From: Microcella pacifica
GTDB taxonomy: Bacteria; Actinomycetota; Actinomycetes; Actinomycetales; Microbacteriaceae
DNA: 64,000 nucleotides
Assembly (NCBI RefSeq): GCF_009371975.2
Contig: NZ_VIKT02000001.1
Coordinates: forward strand, 124,535 to 188,534
Direction of reading: 5' to 3'
A model generated the notes under the pieces. The model ran no database searches and had not been told where the DNA came from. It was given only the letters and a program-made list of their open reading frames with translations. Made by a program: the position numbers and the translations under genes. Shown piece after piece: positions 56,134 through 64,000 of the stretch (positions within the stretch are counted from its first letter, which is position 1; each line of letters starts with the position of its first letter).

Positions 56134-57927
56134 CTAGTTGTTCTCGGTCGGTGCCCAGTCCCAGACGTTCCAGAAGATCGTCGGGGACAGCGGGCCCGGG
56201 TTCACGTTCTCCACGCGGTCCGAGTAGGCGGTGACGCCAGGGAACTGGAAGATGGTGAGACCGTAGAAGTCGTCCATCAGCAGCTTGTCGATCTGCAGCT
56301 GGATGTCGATCTGCTCCTCGGGGTCGAGGGTCACGTCCAGCTGGCTCAGCAGCTCGTCGACCTCAGCGTTGTTGTACTTGCTGAAGTTGTTGATGCCGTC
56401 CGAGCGGAAGGTCGCCGAGCTGTTGGTCACACCGAGGCTCGTCGACTGCCATCCGAAGAAGGTCGCGTCGTACGCGCCCGGCGTGCCGAGCAGGCCACCC
56501 CACTCGGGGCTGCCGCAGTCCTCGACCACGAAGCCGGCCTCGGTGGCCGAGGCCTGAATGAGGGCGAACTCGTTGACACGACGCGGGTTGTTCGACGCGT
56601 ACAGGATGCAGACCGCGGGGTCGGTGACGCCGGCCTCAGCGATGAGCGCCTGAGCGCCCGCGATGTCGACCTCTCCGAAGTTCGCCTGCATGCCGTTGTT
56701 CTCGACGGTCTCGTCGTAGCCGGGCGCACCCGGGAGGAAGAGCTGCGAGTTGCGCACCTCGGCCTCGGGGTTGAGCGGAACGATGAGCGTGTCGACGATC
56801 TGCTGACGCGGGATCGTCTTGAGGAAGGCCTCGCGCAGGAGCGGGTCGTCGAACGTGCCGTTCTTCGAGTCCGCGAAGGTGAGGTCGACGTGCTCGTAGA
56901 CAGCCTCTTCGCCACCGAGGACGGTCACGCCGTCGAGCGCCGCGAGGGCGTCCGCAACGTCGGCCGTGGCCTGGGGGCTGATGATGTCGACCTCGCCGTT
57001 GGCGAGCGCCTGCACGGCGGCGAGCGGGTCAGGAATGAACCGCACCGTGATCTCTTCGATCTCGGGCAGGTTGTCGCCACGGTAGTTCTCGTTGGCGGTC
57101 AGCGTGATGTACTGGTCGGCCACGAAGTCCGTGATCGTGTACGGGCCGCTGCCGACGACGAGATCGGTGTCCTCCGGCATCTCGCTGAAGTTGAATCCCG
57201 AGTTCCAGAACGACGAGATCGCGGCGAGCGCCTCGGTGTCGTTGTTCTGCACGGCGTCGATGAGCGCCTGCTTGGCCTCGGCCGGGTCCTCGATCTCGAG
57301 AGCCTTGCCCGCGGTGATGTGGGCCGGCATGCCGACGTCGAAGACGAGCTCCCAATCGACGAAGAAGTCGTCGTACACGAGCGTGATGGTCTTGCCATCG
57401 ATCTCGGGAGTCTGCGAGACGAGCTCGAGGCCCGAACCGATGGAGCCGTCGAAGAAGACGACGTCGGTCGGGTACTCGTCGGTGAACTCACCGGTGTCGG
57501 GGTCGGTGAACTCGCTCGGGTCGAAGTCGGGCGTGTTGAGAACGCCCGAGTTCGCGACCCACGCGAGGAGCATGTCTGCGGCGTCGACCTCGGTGCCGTC
57601 GGACCACTGCGTGTCGTCGTTGATCGTGTACTGGACCGTCAGCGGGTCCTCGGAGACGATCTCGTAGGTGCCGAAGGACTCGTCACGCACGAGCGCGGGC
57701 TCGTTGTTGTAGTAGTTGAAGCCCGAGTTGGACATGTACACGATGTTCGCGTTGGCCGTGGCGTTGCCGAACGACGTGTCGGGGTTGTACGAGTAAAACG
57801 CCTGGTTCCACGCGACGCTGATGGAGCTACCCTCGACGACCTCGGACTGCGGCGCTGCGCAAGCCGAGAGTACGAGAGCGCTCGCCGCGACCGTGGCCAC
57901 TGAGGCCCCGATTCTGCTGTTTCGCAA
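56134..57927 (-). CDS. ABC transporter substrate-binding lipoprotein (oligopeptide type)
   Basis: A 597-residue family 5 solute-binding protein. The signal peptide ends in lipobox LSAC (Cys at about 23), so it is held on the membrane. SGPYTITDFVADQYITLTAN and VRFIPDPLAAVQALANGEVD are SBP family 5 motifs, with a terminal tryptophan-rich FWNVWDWAPTENN. Acidic overall. It captures peptides for the permeases encoded downstream. TTG at 57927 is the start, with an AGGAGG ribosome site four bases before it. Confidence 0.93.
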   Translation of the reverse strand: MRNSRIGASVATVAASALVLSACAAPQSEVVEGSSISVAWNQAFYSYNPDTSFGNATANANIVYMSNSGFNYYNNEPALVRDESFGTYEIVSEDPLTVQYTINDDTQWSDGTEVDAADMLLAWVANSGVLNTPDFDPSEFTDPDTGEFTDEYPTDVVFFDGSIGSGLELVSQTPEIDGKTITLVYDDFFVDWELVFDVGMPAHITAGKALEIEDPAEAKQALIDAVQNNDTEALAAISSFWNSGFNFSEMPEDTDLVVGSGPYTITDFVADQYITLTANENYRGDNLPEIEEITVRFIPDPLAAVQALANGEVDIISPQATADVADALAALDGVTVLGGEEAVYEHVDLTFADSKNGTFDDPLLREAFLKTIPRQQIVDTLIVPLNPEAEVRNSQLFLPGAPGYDETVENNGMQANFGEVDIAGAQALIAEAGVTDPAVCILYASNNPRRVNEFALIQASATEAGFVVEDCGSPEWGGLLGTPGAYDATFFGWQSTSLGVTNSSATFRSDGINNFSKYNNAEVDELLSQLDVTLDPEEQIDIQLQIDKLLMDDFYGLTIFQFPGVTAYSDRVENVNPGPLSPTIFWNVWDWAPTENN

Positions 57928-57997
57928 TTTTCCTCCTGTGCAAGATGGATACGTGCAGCACCGACTTGCGGTCGGGCGCGCACGCGTATTGGATCTG

Positions 57998-58027
57998 ACC
58001 CTAGAGAGGCTGAATCATCGGAGCCAA
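57998..58027 (-). promoter_or_regulatory. Promoter of the peptide importer operon
   Basis: On the - strand TTGGCT (58027-58022), an 18-bp spacer and TAGGGT (58003-57998). Transcription would start near 57991, about 64 bases before the TTG start. Confidence 0.65.
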
Positions 58028-58320
58028 ACCGGCGCGGCATTCGTTACACACCAGTAACGATGTGCGCGGAAAATCGTCGCGACTACTGTTTTCGTGCGCG
58101 AAAGCGCCGCTTGATGCAGATATTTTGCGTCCGACGGCGCATCGTTGATGATTTCCGTGATGCCCGCCAATCCGGTGGCTGAGGAGCGAGGAGTTGCCCT
58201 GGTGGTTTGCGCCAAAGAACAGACCGTGTTGTCCACCCCGCGTTGGGGCATGTCCACAAAGTGCGCGTTTGCGCGCTTGCTGTTGCTCGGGGAACCCCGC
58301 CCGACCACCACGACGTACCC
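58028..58320. other. Intergenic region between the importer and the CPBP gene
   Basis: About 290 bp, slightly more AT-rich than its surroundings, with no believable gene. It should hold the promoter of the CPBP gene; no clear hexamers were picked out. Confidence 0.5.
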
Positions 58321-59121
58321 ATGACTGATCAGCCCCGCCCCGACGGTCTCGAGATCGCTCCCCTCACCCGCGCTCGCGTGCGCATCGAGATCTTGCTCGT
58401 GCTGGGCCTCTCCCTCGGTGCGAGCGCCGTCTACTCGATCGTCGCGATCACCAACCGACTCACGCGGGAGGTTCCCCTCTCGCAGCAGACCGCCACCATC
58501 AATGCCTCGCGCGACAGCCGGGAGATCTTCGACCTCGTCTACCAGTTGCTCAGCATCGCGTTCGGCCTGGTGCCCGTCGCGCTCGTCGCGTGGCTGCTGT
58601 GGAGTGCGGCGCGACCCCACCTGCACCGCTTGGGGCTCGACGCGACGCGGCCATGGCGCGACCTCCGCGACGGGCTGGGGATCGCCCTCCTCGTGGGCGT
58701 GCCCGGGCTCGGTCTCTACCTCGCCGGGCGTGGTCTGGGGCTCACGGTGACGGTCGTGCCCACCGCGCTCGACGAGTACTGGTGGACGGTTCCCGTGCTG
58801 CTGCTCGCGGCACTGCGCGCAGGCCTCGTCGAGGAGCTCATCGCCGTCGGGTACCTGTTCGCCCGACTGCGCGACCTGCGCTGGAGCCCCTGGGCGATCA
58901 TCCTCACGAGCGCCCTGCTGCGCGGCACCTACCACCTCTACCAGGGCTTCGGTGCGTTCGTCGGCAACGTGGCCATGGGCATCCTCTTCGGATGGTTGTA
59001 CACGCGCACCGGCCGCGTGGCCCCTCTCATCGTGGCCCACACCGCGATCAATGCGGCGGTCTTCGTCGGCTACCCGGCCACCGCCGCGGCCTTCCCCGAC
59101 CTCTTCGGCATCCCCGCCTAG
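58321..59121 (+). CDS. CPBP family intramembrane glutamic protease
   Basis: A 266-residue membrane protein with about seven helices. VEELIAVGYLFARLRDL holds the paired Glu, and LLRGTYHLYQGFGAFVGNVA plus VAHTAINAAVFVG hold the His residues of the CPBP (Abi) family, which cut peptides inside the membrane. The classic EExxxR is here EELIAVGYL, with Arg further on, a common variation. The partner or substrate is unknown. It is convergent with gcvP. Confidence 0.88.
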   Translation: MTDQPRPDGLEIAPLTRARVRIEILLVLGLSLGASAVYSIVAITNRLTREVPLSQQTATINASRDSREIFDLVYQLLSIAFGLVPVALVAWLLWSAARPHLHRLGLDATRPWRDLRDGLGIALLVGVPGLGLYLAGRGLGLTVTVVPTALDEYWWTVPVLLLAALRAGLVEELIAVGYLFARLRDLRWSPWAIILTSALLRGTYHLYQGFGAFVGNVAMGILFGWLYTRTGRVAPLIVAHTAINAAVFVGYPATAAAFPDLFGIPA

Positions 59122-59194
59122 CGGGCTGCGCGGAAACTACTCAGCAAAGGCGCTCCCGTCGCGCCGCAGGCGCGCCAGACAAGCACAGCGGGAT

Positions 59195-59236
59195 GCCGGT
59201 GGAGGCAATCGCCTTTAGGCGAATGCCTCCACCGGC
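59195..59236. terminator. Long hairpin overlapping the gcvP stop codon
   Basis: GCCGGTGGAGGCA (59195-59207) and TGCCTCCACCGGC (59224-59236) are perfect 13-bp arms; the loop contains a further CGCCT/AGGCG stem. The gcvP stop codon (59215-59217) lies within it. It can stop both the gcv operon and CPBP transcripts. Confidence 0.8.
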
Positions 59237-62121
59237 GGGCAGGAGCAGGCGACGTTGCGGTCGCCGTAGGCCTGGTCGACGCGGCGCACGGGCGGCCAGT
59301 ACTTGTCGGCGCGCGTCGCGCCGAACCCGCCGTCGACGGTGGAGCCGGCGAGCGTGGCCGGGTAGCTGGCGAGCTCGCGCGAGTAGGGGTGCTCCCACTC
59401 GCCGACGATGACGCTCTCGGCGGTGTGCGGCGCGTTCACGAGCGGGTTGTCGCTGGCGGGCCACTCCCCCGCGGCGACCGCGTCGGCTTCGTGCCTGATG
59501 GCGATCATCGCCTGGATGAACCGCTCAAGCTCGGCGAGATCCTCCGACTCGGTCGGCTCGACCATGAGAGTGCCGGCCACGGGGAACGACATGGTGGGCG
59601 CATGGAACCCGTAGTCGATGAGGCGCTTGGCGACGTCGTCGACGGTCACACCTGTGGTTTCGCGCAGCGGCCGCAGGTCGAGGATGCACTCGTGGGCGAC
59701 GAGACCGTTCTCGCCGGCGTAGAGCACGGGATAGTGCTCGCGCAGGCGCAGGGCGATGTAGTTCGCGGCGAGGACGGCGGTCGCCGTGGCCTCCGTGAGG
59801 CCCTCAGCGCCCATGAGGCGGGCGTAGGCCCAGGAGATCGGCAGGATGCTCGCGCTGCCGTAGGGCGCGGCCGAGACGGGCGCCCCGCGGTGCACGACAG
59901 TACCGACGGAGCCGGTGCGCATGTCGAAGGGCGGGTGCGCCTCCATCTGGGCCAGCGGGTGGCCGGGGAGGAACGCGGCCAGGTGCGCCTTGGCGGCGAC
60001 GGGCCCCACTCCGGGGCCTCCACCGCCGTGGGGGATGCAGAAGGTCTTGTGAAGGTTGAGATGGCTGACGTCGCCGCCGAGGTCGCCGAAGCGCGCGTAG
60101 CCGAGCAGGGCGTTGAGGTTCGCGCCGTCGACGTAGACCTGGCCGCCTGCCTCGTGGACGGCGGCCGTGACGTCCTTGACGTCGTGCTCGTACACACCGT
60201 GCGTCGAGGGGTAGGTGATCATGAGCGCGGCGAGCTCATCGCCGTGCTCGGCGAGCTTGGCGCGCAGGTCGTCGAGATCGACGTCGCCGCTGCCGGTCGT
60301 GGCGACGACGACGACGCGCATCCCGGCGAGGACGGCCGAGGCCGCGTTCGTGCCGTGCGCGCTCGACGGGATCAGACAGACCGTGCGGTGATCGTCGCCT
60401 CGCGACCGGTGGTAGCCGCGGATGGCGAGCAGACCGGCGAGCTCGCCTTGGCTGCCGGCGTTGGGCTGCAGTGAGACGGCGTCGTAGCCGGTGAGTTCGG
60501 CGAGCCAGTCTTCGAGCATGCCGATCATGACGAGCGAGCCCTGCACGTCGTCGAGCGGCGCGAAGGGGTGCAGGCCGTTGAACTCGGGCCAGCTCACGGC
60601 GGCCATCTCGGTCGCGGCGTTGAGCTTCATGGTGCACGACCCCAGCGGGATCATGCCGCGGTCGAGCGCGTAGTCGCGGTCGGCGAGGCGCTTGAGGTAG
60701 CGCATCATGGCGGTCTCGCTGCGGTGGGCGTGGAACACCGGGTGCTCCATGTACGCGGATGCCCGGCGCAGGCTCGAGGGGATCGCACTGTCGAACACCA
60801 TCGCCCAGTCTGACTCGAGCCCGAACACGCTCACCACGTCGGGCAGCACTGCCTCCGTCGTCTCATCGACGCTCAACCGGATGGTGTCGTCATCGACCTG
60901 CCACAGCAGCAGGTCGCGCTCGCGCGCTGCCGCCACGAGCTCGCGGGCTCGCCCGGGGGCGCTGATCTCGAGGGTGTCGAAGAAGGCCTCGTGCGCCACC
61001 GCGTAGTCGGCCCCGCGCAGGAGCGCCGCGAGCGTCGACGCCTGATCGTGCACGCGCTCGGCGATCCGGCGCAGCCCGTCGGGCCCGTGGTAGACGCCAT
61101 ACATCGATGCCATGACGGCGAGCAGTACTTGCGCCGTGCAGATATTGCTCGTCGCCTTGTCGCGGCGGATGTGCTGCTCACGCGTCTGGAGCGTGAGCCG
61201 GTAGGCGGGCTTGCCGTCGGCGTCCTTCGAGACGCCCACGAGTCGGCCGGGCAGCTGCCGCTCGAGCCCCTCGCGCACGGCGAGGTAGCCCGCGTGAGGG
61301 CCGCCGAATCCCATCGGCACGCCGAAGCGCTGCGTCGTGCCGACAGCGACGTCGGCACCGTGCTCGCCGGGTGGGGTCAGAAGCGTCAGCGCGAGGAGGT
61401 CGGCGGCCACGACCGCGAGGCCGCCGTGCTCCTTCACGCGGGCGATGACCGCGGAGGGATCCCACACGCGACCGGATGCGGCCGGGTACTGCACGAAGAC
61501 GCCGAAGGCCTCCGGCAGGTCGGCCCGGTCGGTCTCGGCGAGCGGCAGGTACTCGAGGTCGAGCCCGAGCGCTTCCGCGCGCCCGTCGAGAACGGCGCGC
61601 GTCTGCGCGAAGAGGTCGCTATCGACCAGGAAGAGATTCGACGCGCTCTTCGACACCCGGCGGGCGAGGAGCATGCCCTCAACGACGGCCGTGGCCTCGT
61701 CGAGCATCGACGCATTCGCGGTGTGCAGCCTCGTGAGGTCGGCGACCATGGTCTGGAAGTTCAGCAGTGCCTCGAGGCGCCCCTGCGAGATCTCGGGCTG
61801 GTACGGCGTATAGGCCGTGTACCAACTGGGGTTCTCGAAGACGTTGCGCTGAATCACCGCGGGGGTGAACGTGCCGTAGTAGCCCTGCCCGATGAGCGAG
61901 CGCCGCACGGTGTTGTGGTCGGCGATCGCGCGCAACTCGGCGAGCACCTCGGCCTCCGACGCCGGTTCGGGCAACGTGCGCAGCGGGCTCGACTGGCGGA
62001 TGGCGGTGGGTACGGCCGCATCCATCATCGATGCGAGGTCGGGGTACCCGAGGGCGTCGAGCATGAGCTGGCGGGCGTCGGTGTCGAGGCCGATGTGACG
62101 GTCGGCGAAGGCGTGGCTCAC
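59215..62121 (-). CDS. gcvP: Glycine dehydrogenase (decarboxylating), P-protein
   Basis: A 968-residue PLP enzyme, the full-length single-chain P-protein of the glycine cleavage system. It decarboxylates glycine and passes the aminomethyl group to lipoyl-GcvH. The PLP lysine lies in [36 protein letters not shown] and [13 protein letters not shown] are conserved. The GTG at 62121 gives the standard N-terminus HAFADRHIG. It is last in gcvT-gcvH-gcvP, with a 54-bp gap after gcvH. Confidence 0.96.
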   Translation of the reverse strand: MSHAFADRHIGLDTDARQLMLDALGYPDLASMMDAAVPTAIRQSSPLRTLPEPASEAEVLAELRAIADHNTVRRSLIGQGYYGTFTPAVIQRNVFENPSWYTAYTPYQPEISQGRLEALLNFQTMVADLTRLHTANASMLDEATAVVEGMLLARRVSKSASNLFLVDSDLFAQTRAVLDGRAEALGLDLEYLPLAETDRADLPEAFGVFVQYPAASGRVWDPSAVIARVKEHGGLAVVAADLLALTLLTPPGEHGADVAVGTTQRFGVPMGFGGPHAGYLAVREGLERQLPGRLVGVSKDADGKPAYRLTLQTREQHIRRDKATSNICTAQVLLAVMASMYGVYHGPDGLRRIAERVHDQASTLAALLRGADYAVAHEAFFDTLEISAPGRARELVAAARERDLLLWQVDDDTIRLSVDETTEAVLPDVVSVFGLESDWAMVFDSAIPSSLRRASAYMEHPVFHAHRSETAMMRYLKRLADRDYALDRGMIPLGSCTMKLNAATEMAAVSWPEFNGLHPFAPLDDVQGSLVMIGMLEDWLAELTGYDAVSLQPNAGSQGELAGLLAIRGYHRSRGDDHRTVCLIPSSAHGTNAASAVLAGMRVVVVATTGSGDVDLDDLRAKLAEHGDELAALMITYPSTHGVYEHDVKDVTAAVHEAGGQVYVDGANLNALLGYARFGDLGGDVSHLNLHKTFCIPHGGGGPGVGPVAAKAHLAAFLPGHPLAQMEAHPPFDMRTGSVGTVVHRGAPVSAAPYGSASILPISWAYARLMGAEGLTEATATAVLAANYIALRLREHYPVLYAGENGLVAHECILDLRPLRETTGVTVDDVAKRLIDYGFHAPTMSFPVAGTLMVEPTESEDLAELERFIQAMIAIRHEADAVAAGEWPASDNPLVNAPHTAESVIVGEWEHPYSRELASYPATLAGSTVDGGFGATRADKYWPPVRRVDQAYGDRNVACSCPPVEAFA

Positions 62122-62175
62122 AGGTGTCGAGGCTCCCAGGGGTCGAGTGCGTAAAGGGCTGATGCGGTGCGCCGG

Positions 62176-62547
62176 TCAGGCACTGATGAGTGTGCGGTAC
62201 TCGTCGGCGGTCAGGAGGGTCGGCGGCTCGCTCACGCGCAGCTTCACGAGCCAGCCCTCGCCATAGGGATCGGAGTTGATCGACTCTGGCGCGTCGACCA
62301 CACCCTGATTCGCCTCGACGACCTCGCCGTCGAGCGGCGCGTAGAGCTCGCCGACCGACTTGGTCGACTCGACCTCGCCGACGATCGCGCCCGAGGTGAG
62401 CGCCGCACCGACAGCCGGCAGCTCGACATAGACGACGTCGCCGAGCGCGTCGGCGGCATACTGCGTGATGCCGACCGTCGCGATGTCGCCGTCGAGGCGC
62501 ACCCACTCGTGCTCGGCGGTGTACTGCAGCTCGTCGGGAACGCTCAT
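62176..62547 (-). CDS. gcvH: Glycine cleavage system H protein
   Basis: A 123-residue lipoyl-carrier protein. The lipoylated Lys is in [30 protein letters not shown] and [13 protein letters not shown] are family blocks. It shuttles the aminomethyl group between GcvP and GcvT and the reduced lipoyl arm to dihydrolipoamide dehydrogenase. The ATG at 62547 is three bases after the gcvT stop. Confidence 0.97.
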   Translation of the reverse strand: MSVPDELQYTAEHEWVRLDGDIATVGITQYAADALGDVVYVELPAVGAALTSGAIVGEVESTKSVGELYAPLDGEVVEANQGVVDAPESINSDPYGEGWLVKLRVSEPPTLLTADEYRTLISA

Positions 62548-62550
62548 GGC

Positions 62551-63693
62551 TCACGCCTCTTTTCGATAGAAGGGAAGGGCAACGACGGTCGCGGGCACGC
62601 GGGTGCCGCGCACGTCGACGTCGAGCACGGTGCCCGGCGTCTGGTGATCGGGGTGCACGAAGGCCATCGCGATCGGGTACCCCAGCGTGGGCGACAGCGC
62701 GCCGCTCGTGACGACGCCCACCTCGGTGTCGCCCGCCAGCACCGGGTAGTCGGCGCGCGGGGCGCGACGGCCCTCGGTGCGCAGGCCTACGAGCACGCGC
62801 GCGTCGGCGGCGGGGCCGGCCTCGACCGCCGACTTGCCGACGAAGCGCGGCTTGTCGACGGCGACGACGCGGCCGAGGCCCGCCTGCACGGGCAGGATGT
62901 CGCGGCTCAACTCGTGACCGTAGAGCGGCATGCCCGCCTCGAGGCGCAGGGTGTCGCGCGCGGCGAGCCCGCAGGGCACGAGGCCGTTCGGCTCGCCCGC
63001 GGCGAGGATGGCCCGCCACAGGGAGGGTGCGTCGGCGTTGTCGAGGTACAGCTCGAAGCCGTCCTCGCCCGTGTAGCCCGTGCGCGCGATGAAGACGGCG
63101 CCGCCGGCCCACGTCATACCCATCGCGGCGTAGTAGCCGAGGCTGTCGAGTGTGCGGCCACGTGAGAGCTCGTCGCTGATCTCGAGCCCCTCCGTCTGCT
63201 CGAGGATCGCGCGCGCCGCCGGGCCCTGCACGGCGATGAGCGAGAGCTGCTCGGTCAGATCGGCGAGCTGCACCTCGAAGTCGGCCTGCCGGTCGAGAAG
63301 TGCCTCCTCGACGGCATGGCGGTTGCTCGCGTTGGCCACCACGAGGTACTCGGCATCGGCGCTCGCGTAGACGATGAGGTCGTCGATGATGCCACCGCTC
63401 TCGTCGAGCAAGAGCGAGTACTTCGCCTTGAGCAGGGGCAGTGTCGACAGCCGCCCCGCGAGCGCGACGTCGAGGAAGGCGCCCGCATCAGCTCCCGTGA
63501 CGGAGATCTCAGCCATGTGCGAGAGGTCGAAGAGCCCCGCGGCGGTGCGCACGGCGGCGTGCTCGGCGAGGTCGCTGCTGTAGCGCACGGGCATCTGCCA
63601 GCCCGCGAAGCCCGTGAAGGACGCCCCCAGGGCGAGATGCTCGTCGTGCAGCGGTGATCTCTGCATCGGTGCGAGAGGGGTGGTGTCTGACAC
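62551..63693 (-). CDS. gcvT: Aminomethyltransferase (glycine cleavage T protein)
   Basis: A 380-residue folate-dependent enzyme that releases ammonia from the GcvH-bound intermediate and makes 5,10-methylenetetrahydrofolate. FTGFAGWQMPVRYSSDLAEH, FDLSHMAEISVTG, RTGYTGEDGFELYL and LRLEAGMPLYGHEL are the GcvT motifs. The GTG at 63693 has AGGAG six bases upstream. It is first in the operon, directly behind the glycine riboswitch. Confidence 0.96.
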   Translation of the reverse strand: MSDTTPLAPMQRSPLHDEHLALGASFTGFAGWQMPVRYSSDLAEHAAVRTAAGLFDLSHMAEISVTGADAGAFLDVALAGRLSTLPLLKAKYSLLLDESGGIIDDLIVYASADAEYLVVANASNRHAVEEALLDRQADFEVQLADLTEQLSLIAVQGPAARAILEQTEGLEISDELSRGRTLDSLGYYAAMGMTWAGGAVFIARTGYTGEDGFELYLDNADAPSLWRAILAAGEPNGLVPCGLAARDTLRLEAGMPLYGHELSRDILPVQAGLGRVVAVDKPRFVGKSAVEAGPAADARVLVGLRTEGRRAPRADYPVLAGDTEVGVVTSGALSPTLGYPIAMAFVHPDHQTPGTVLDVDVRGTRVPATVVALPFYRKEA

Positions 63694-63721
63694 GGAGTTC
63701 TCCTGACACGTCGGGTCGGTG

Positions 63722-63895
63722 GAACTCCCCCTCTGTCATGAGCCTGAGAGTTTCACGCGCCCGAGATGCACGGGCGGCGCTTTCACCGTGGGCGAGGAGG
63801 CGCGAGCGCGCTCCTGCTTTTCAGAGTGGCCTGGTCGAGCGGTACGGATGACCTGAGAGATTGGCGGGGAGGCTTGCTCCTTCGGTGCGCGGCCG
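63722..63895 (-). ncRNA. Tandem glycine riboswitch
   Basis: On the - strand the first aptamer begins CGAAGGAGCAAGCC and contains AATCTCTCAGG and CCACTCTGAAAAGC. The second contains GGTGAAAGC, GTGAAACTCTCAGGC and GACAGAGGGGGAG. CTCTCAGG and the GGAG/GGGGAG blocks repeated in this order are the glycine (gcvT) riboswitch signature with two aptamers. It lies about 30 bases before gcvT, as expected, and should switch on the operon when glycine is high. Confidence 0.88.
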
Positions 63896-64000
63896 TGCTG
63901 CTGTGGCTCGCGCTCTCCCGCCCGACGTTGCGGCCGAGTGTGAAGTTGTCGCCTCAGACTACAACTGTCGGGCTCCCTTGGCGTGAGGAAACGCATACCG
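63896..64000. other. Upstream region of the gcv operon
   Basis: This must hold the gcv promoter on the - strand. TTGTAG near 63960 is a possible -35 box, but no convincing -10 was found. No gene is visible. Confidence 0.4.

Noticed and set aside
59122-59194. Small gene between the CPBP gene and gcvP
   Set aside because: No start signal or coding pattern; the gap is explained by the terminator hairpin region.
63736-63996. An 86-codon open frame upstream of gcvT
   Set aside because: It lies across the glycine riboswitch and has no ribosome site or family resemblance.

Overview
The window is about 64 kb of high-GC DNA with short intergenic gaps and many GTG/TTG starts. It carries a WhiB regulator, DUF3515, a CAP/CWB2 surface protein and many start codons placed 6-8 nt after a TANNNT -10 box (leaderless style). 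Gene content and protein style fit an actinobacterium of the family Microbacteriaceae; I cannot assign a genus. No plasmid, phage, transposase, integrase, rRNA or CRISPR is visible.

Layout, left to right. (1) 1-4.0 kb: part of a Mrp Na+/H+ antiporter operon (mrpA with a fused MrpB domain, mrpC, mrpD cut by the window edge). (2) 4.0-7.3 kb: trehalose synthesis (otsA-otsB) and a divergent TIM-barrel sugar isomerase/epimerase. (3) 7.3-12.8 kb: a TetR - MMPL exporter - YhgE/Pip operon with two TetR palindromes; the MMPL protein has an unusual C-terminal domain that looks like a decayed ABC ATPase. (4) 12.9-16.8 kb: small genes, tRNA-Lys, a peroxiredoxin, whiB1, thiL and a DUF3515 lipoprotein. (5) 16.8-27.0 kb: an envelope and leucine block: ddl, a membrane-anchored Mur ligase, an alpha/beta hydrolase, gpsA, plsC, murA, leuD, leuC with a leucine-rich leader peptide, and a TerC-family gene behind a yybP-ykoY-like riboswitch. 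(6) 27.3-41.7 kb: the accessory region, with an ArsR/P1B-4 metal ATPase pair, tRNA-Glu, a lipid kinase, a CsoR/CopB copper module, an FAD oxidoreductase, a DUF3800 gene, a three-gene restriction-modification operon and tRNA-Gln. (7) 41.8-50.9 kb: a hypothetical gene, cytochrome b, gltX, a CAP/CWB2 surface protein, an MFS transporter, an FAH-family hydrolase and typA. (8) 50.9-58.0 kb: a complete oligopeptide ABC importer. (9) 58.3-64 kb: a CPBP protease and the glycine cleavage operon gcvT-gcvH-gcvP behind a tandem glycine riboswitch.

The most interesting elements are: the restriction operon, whose helicase subunit carries an N-terminal T5orf172/GIY-YIG nuclease-like domain, whose methyltransferase function is split over two genes, and whose larger methyltransferase gene contains an in-frame direct-inverted-direct repeat; the MMPL-pseudo-ABC fusion; the membrane Mur ligase placed between gpsA and ddl; the leuCD leader peptide with mutually exclusive hairpins; and a palindromic repeat family found in two convergent intergenic regions. 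All calls come from reading the sequence; no database search was run.
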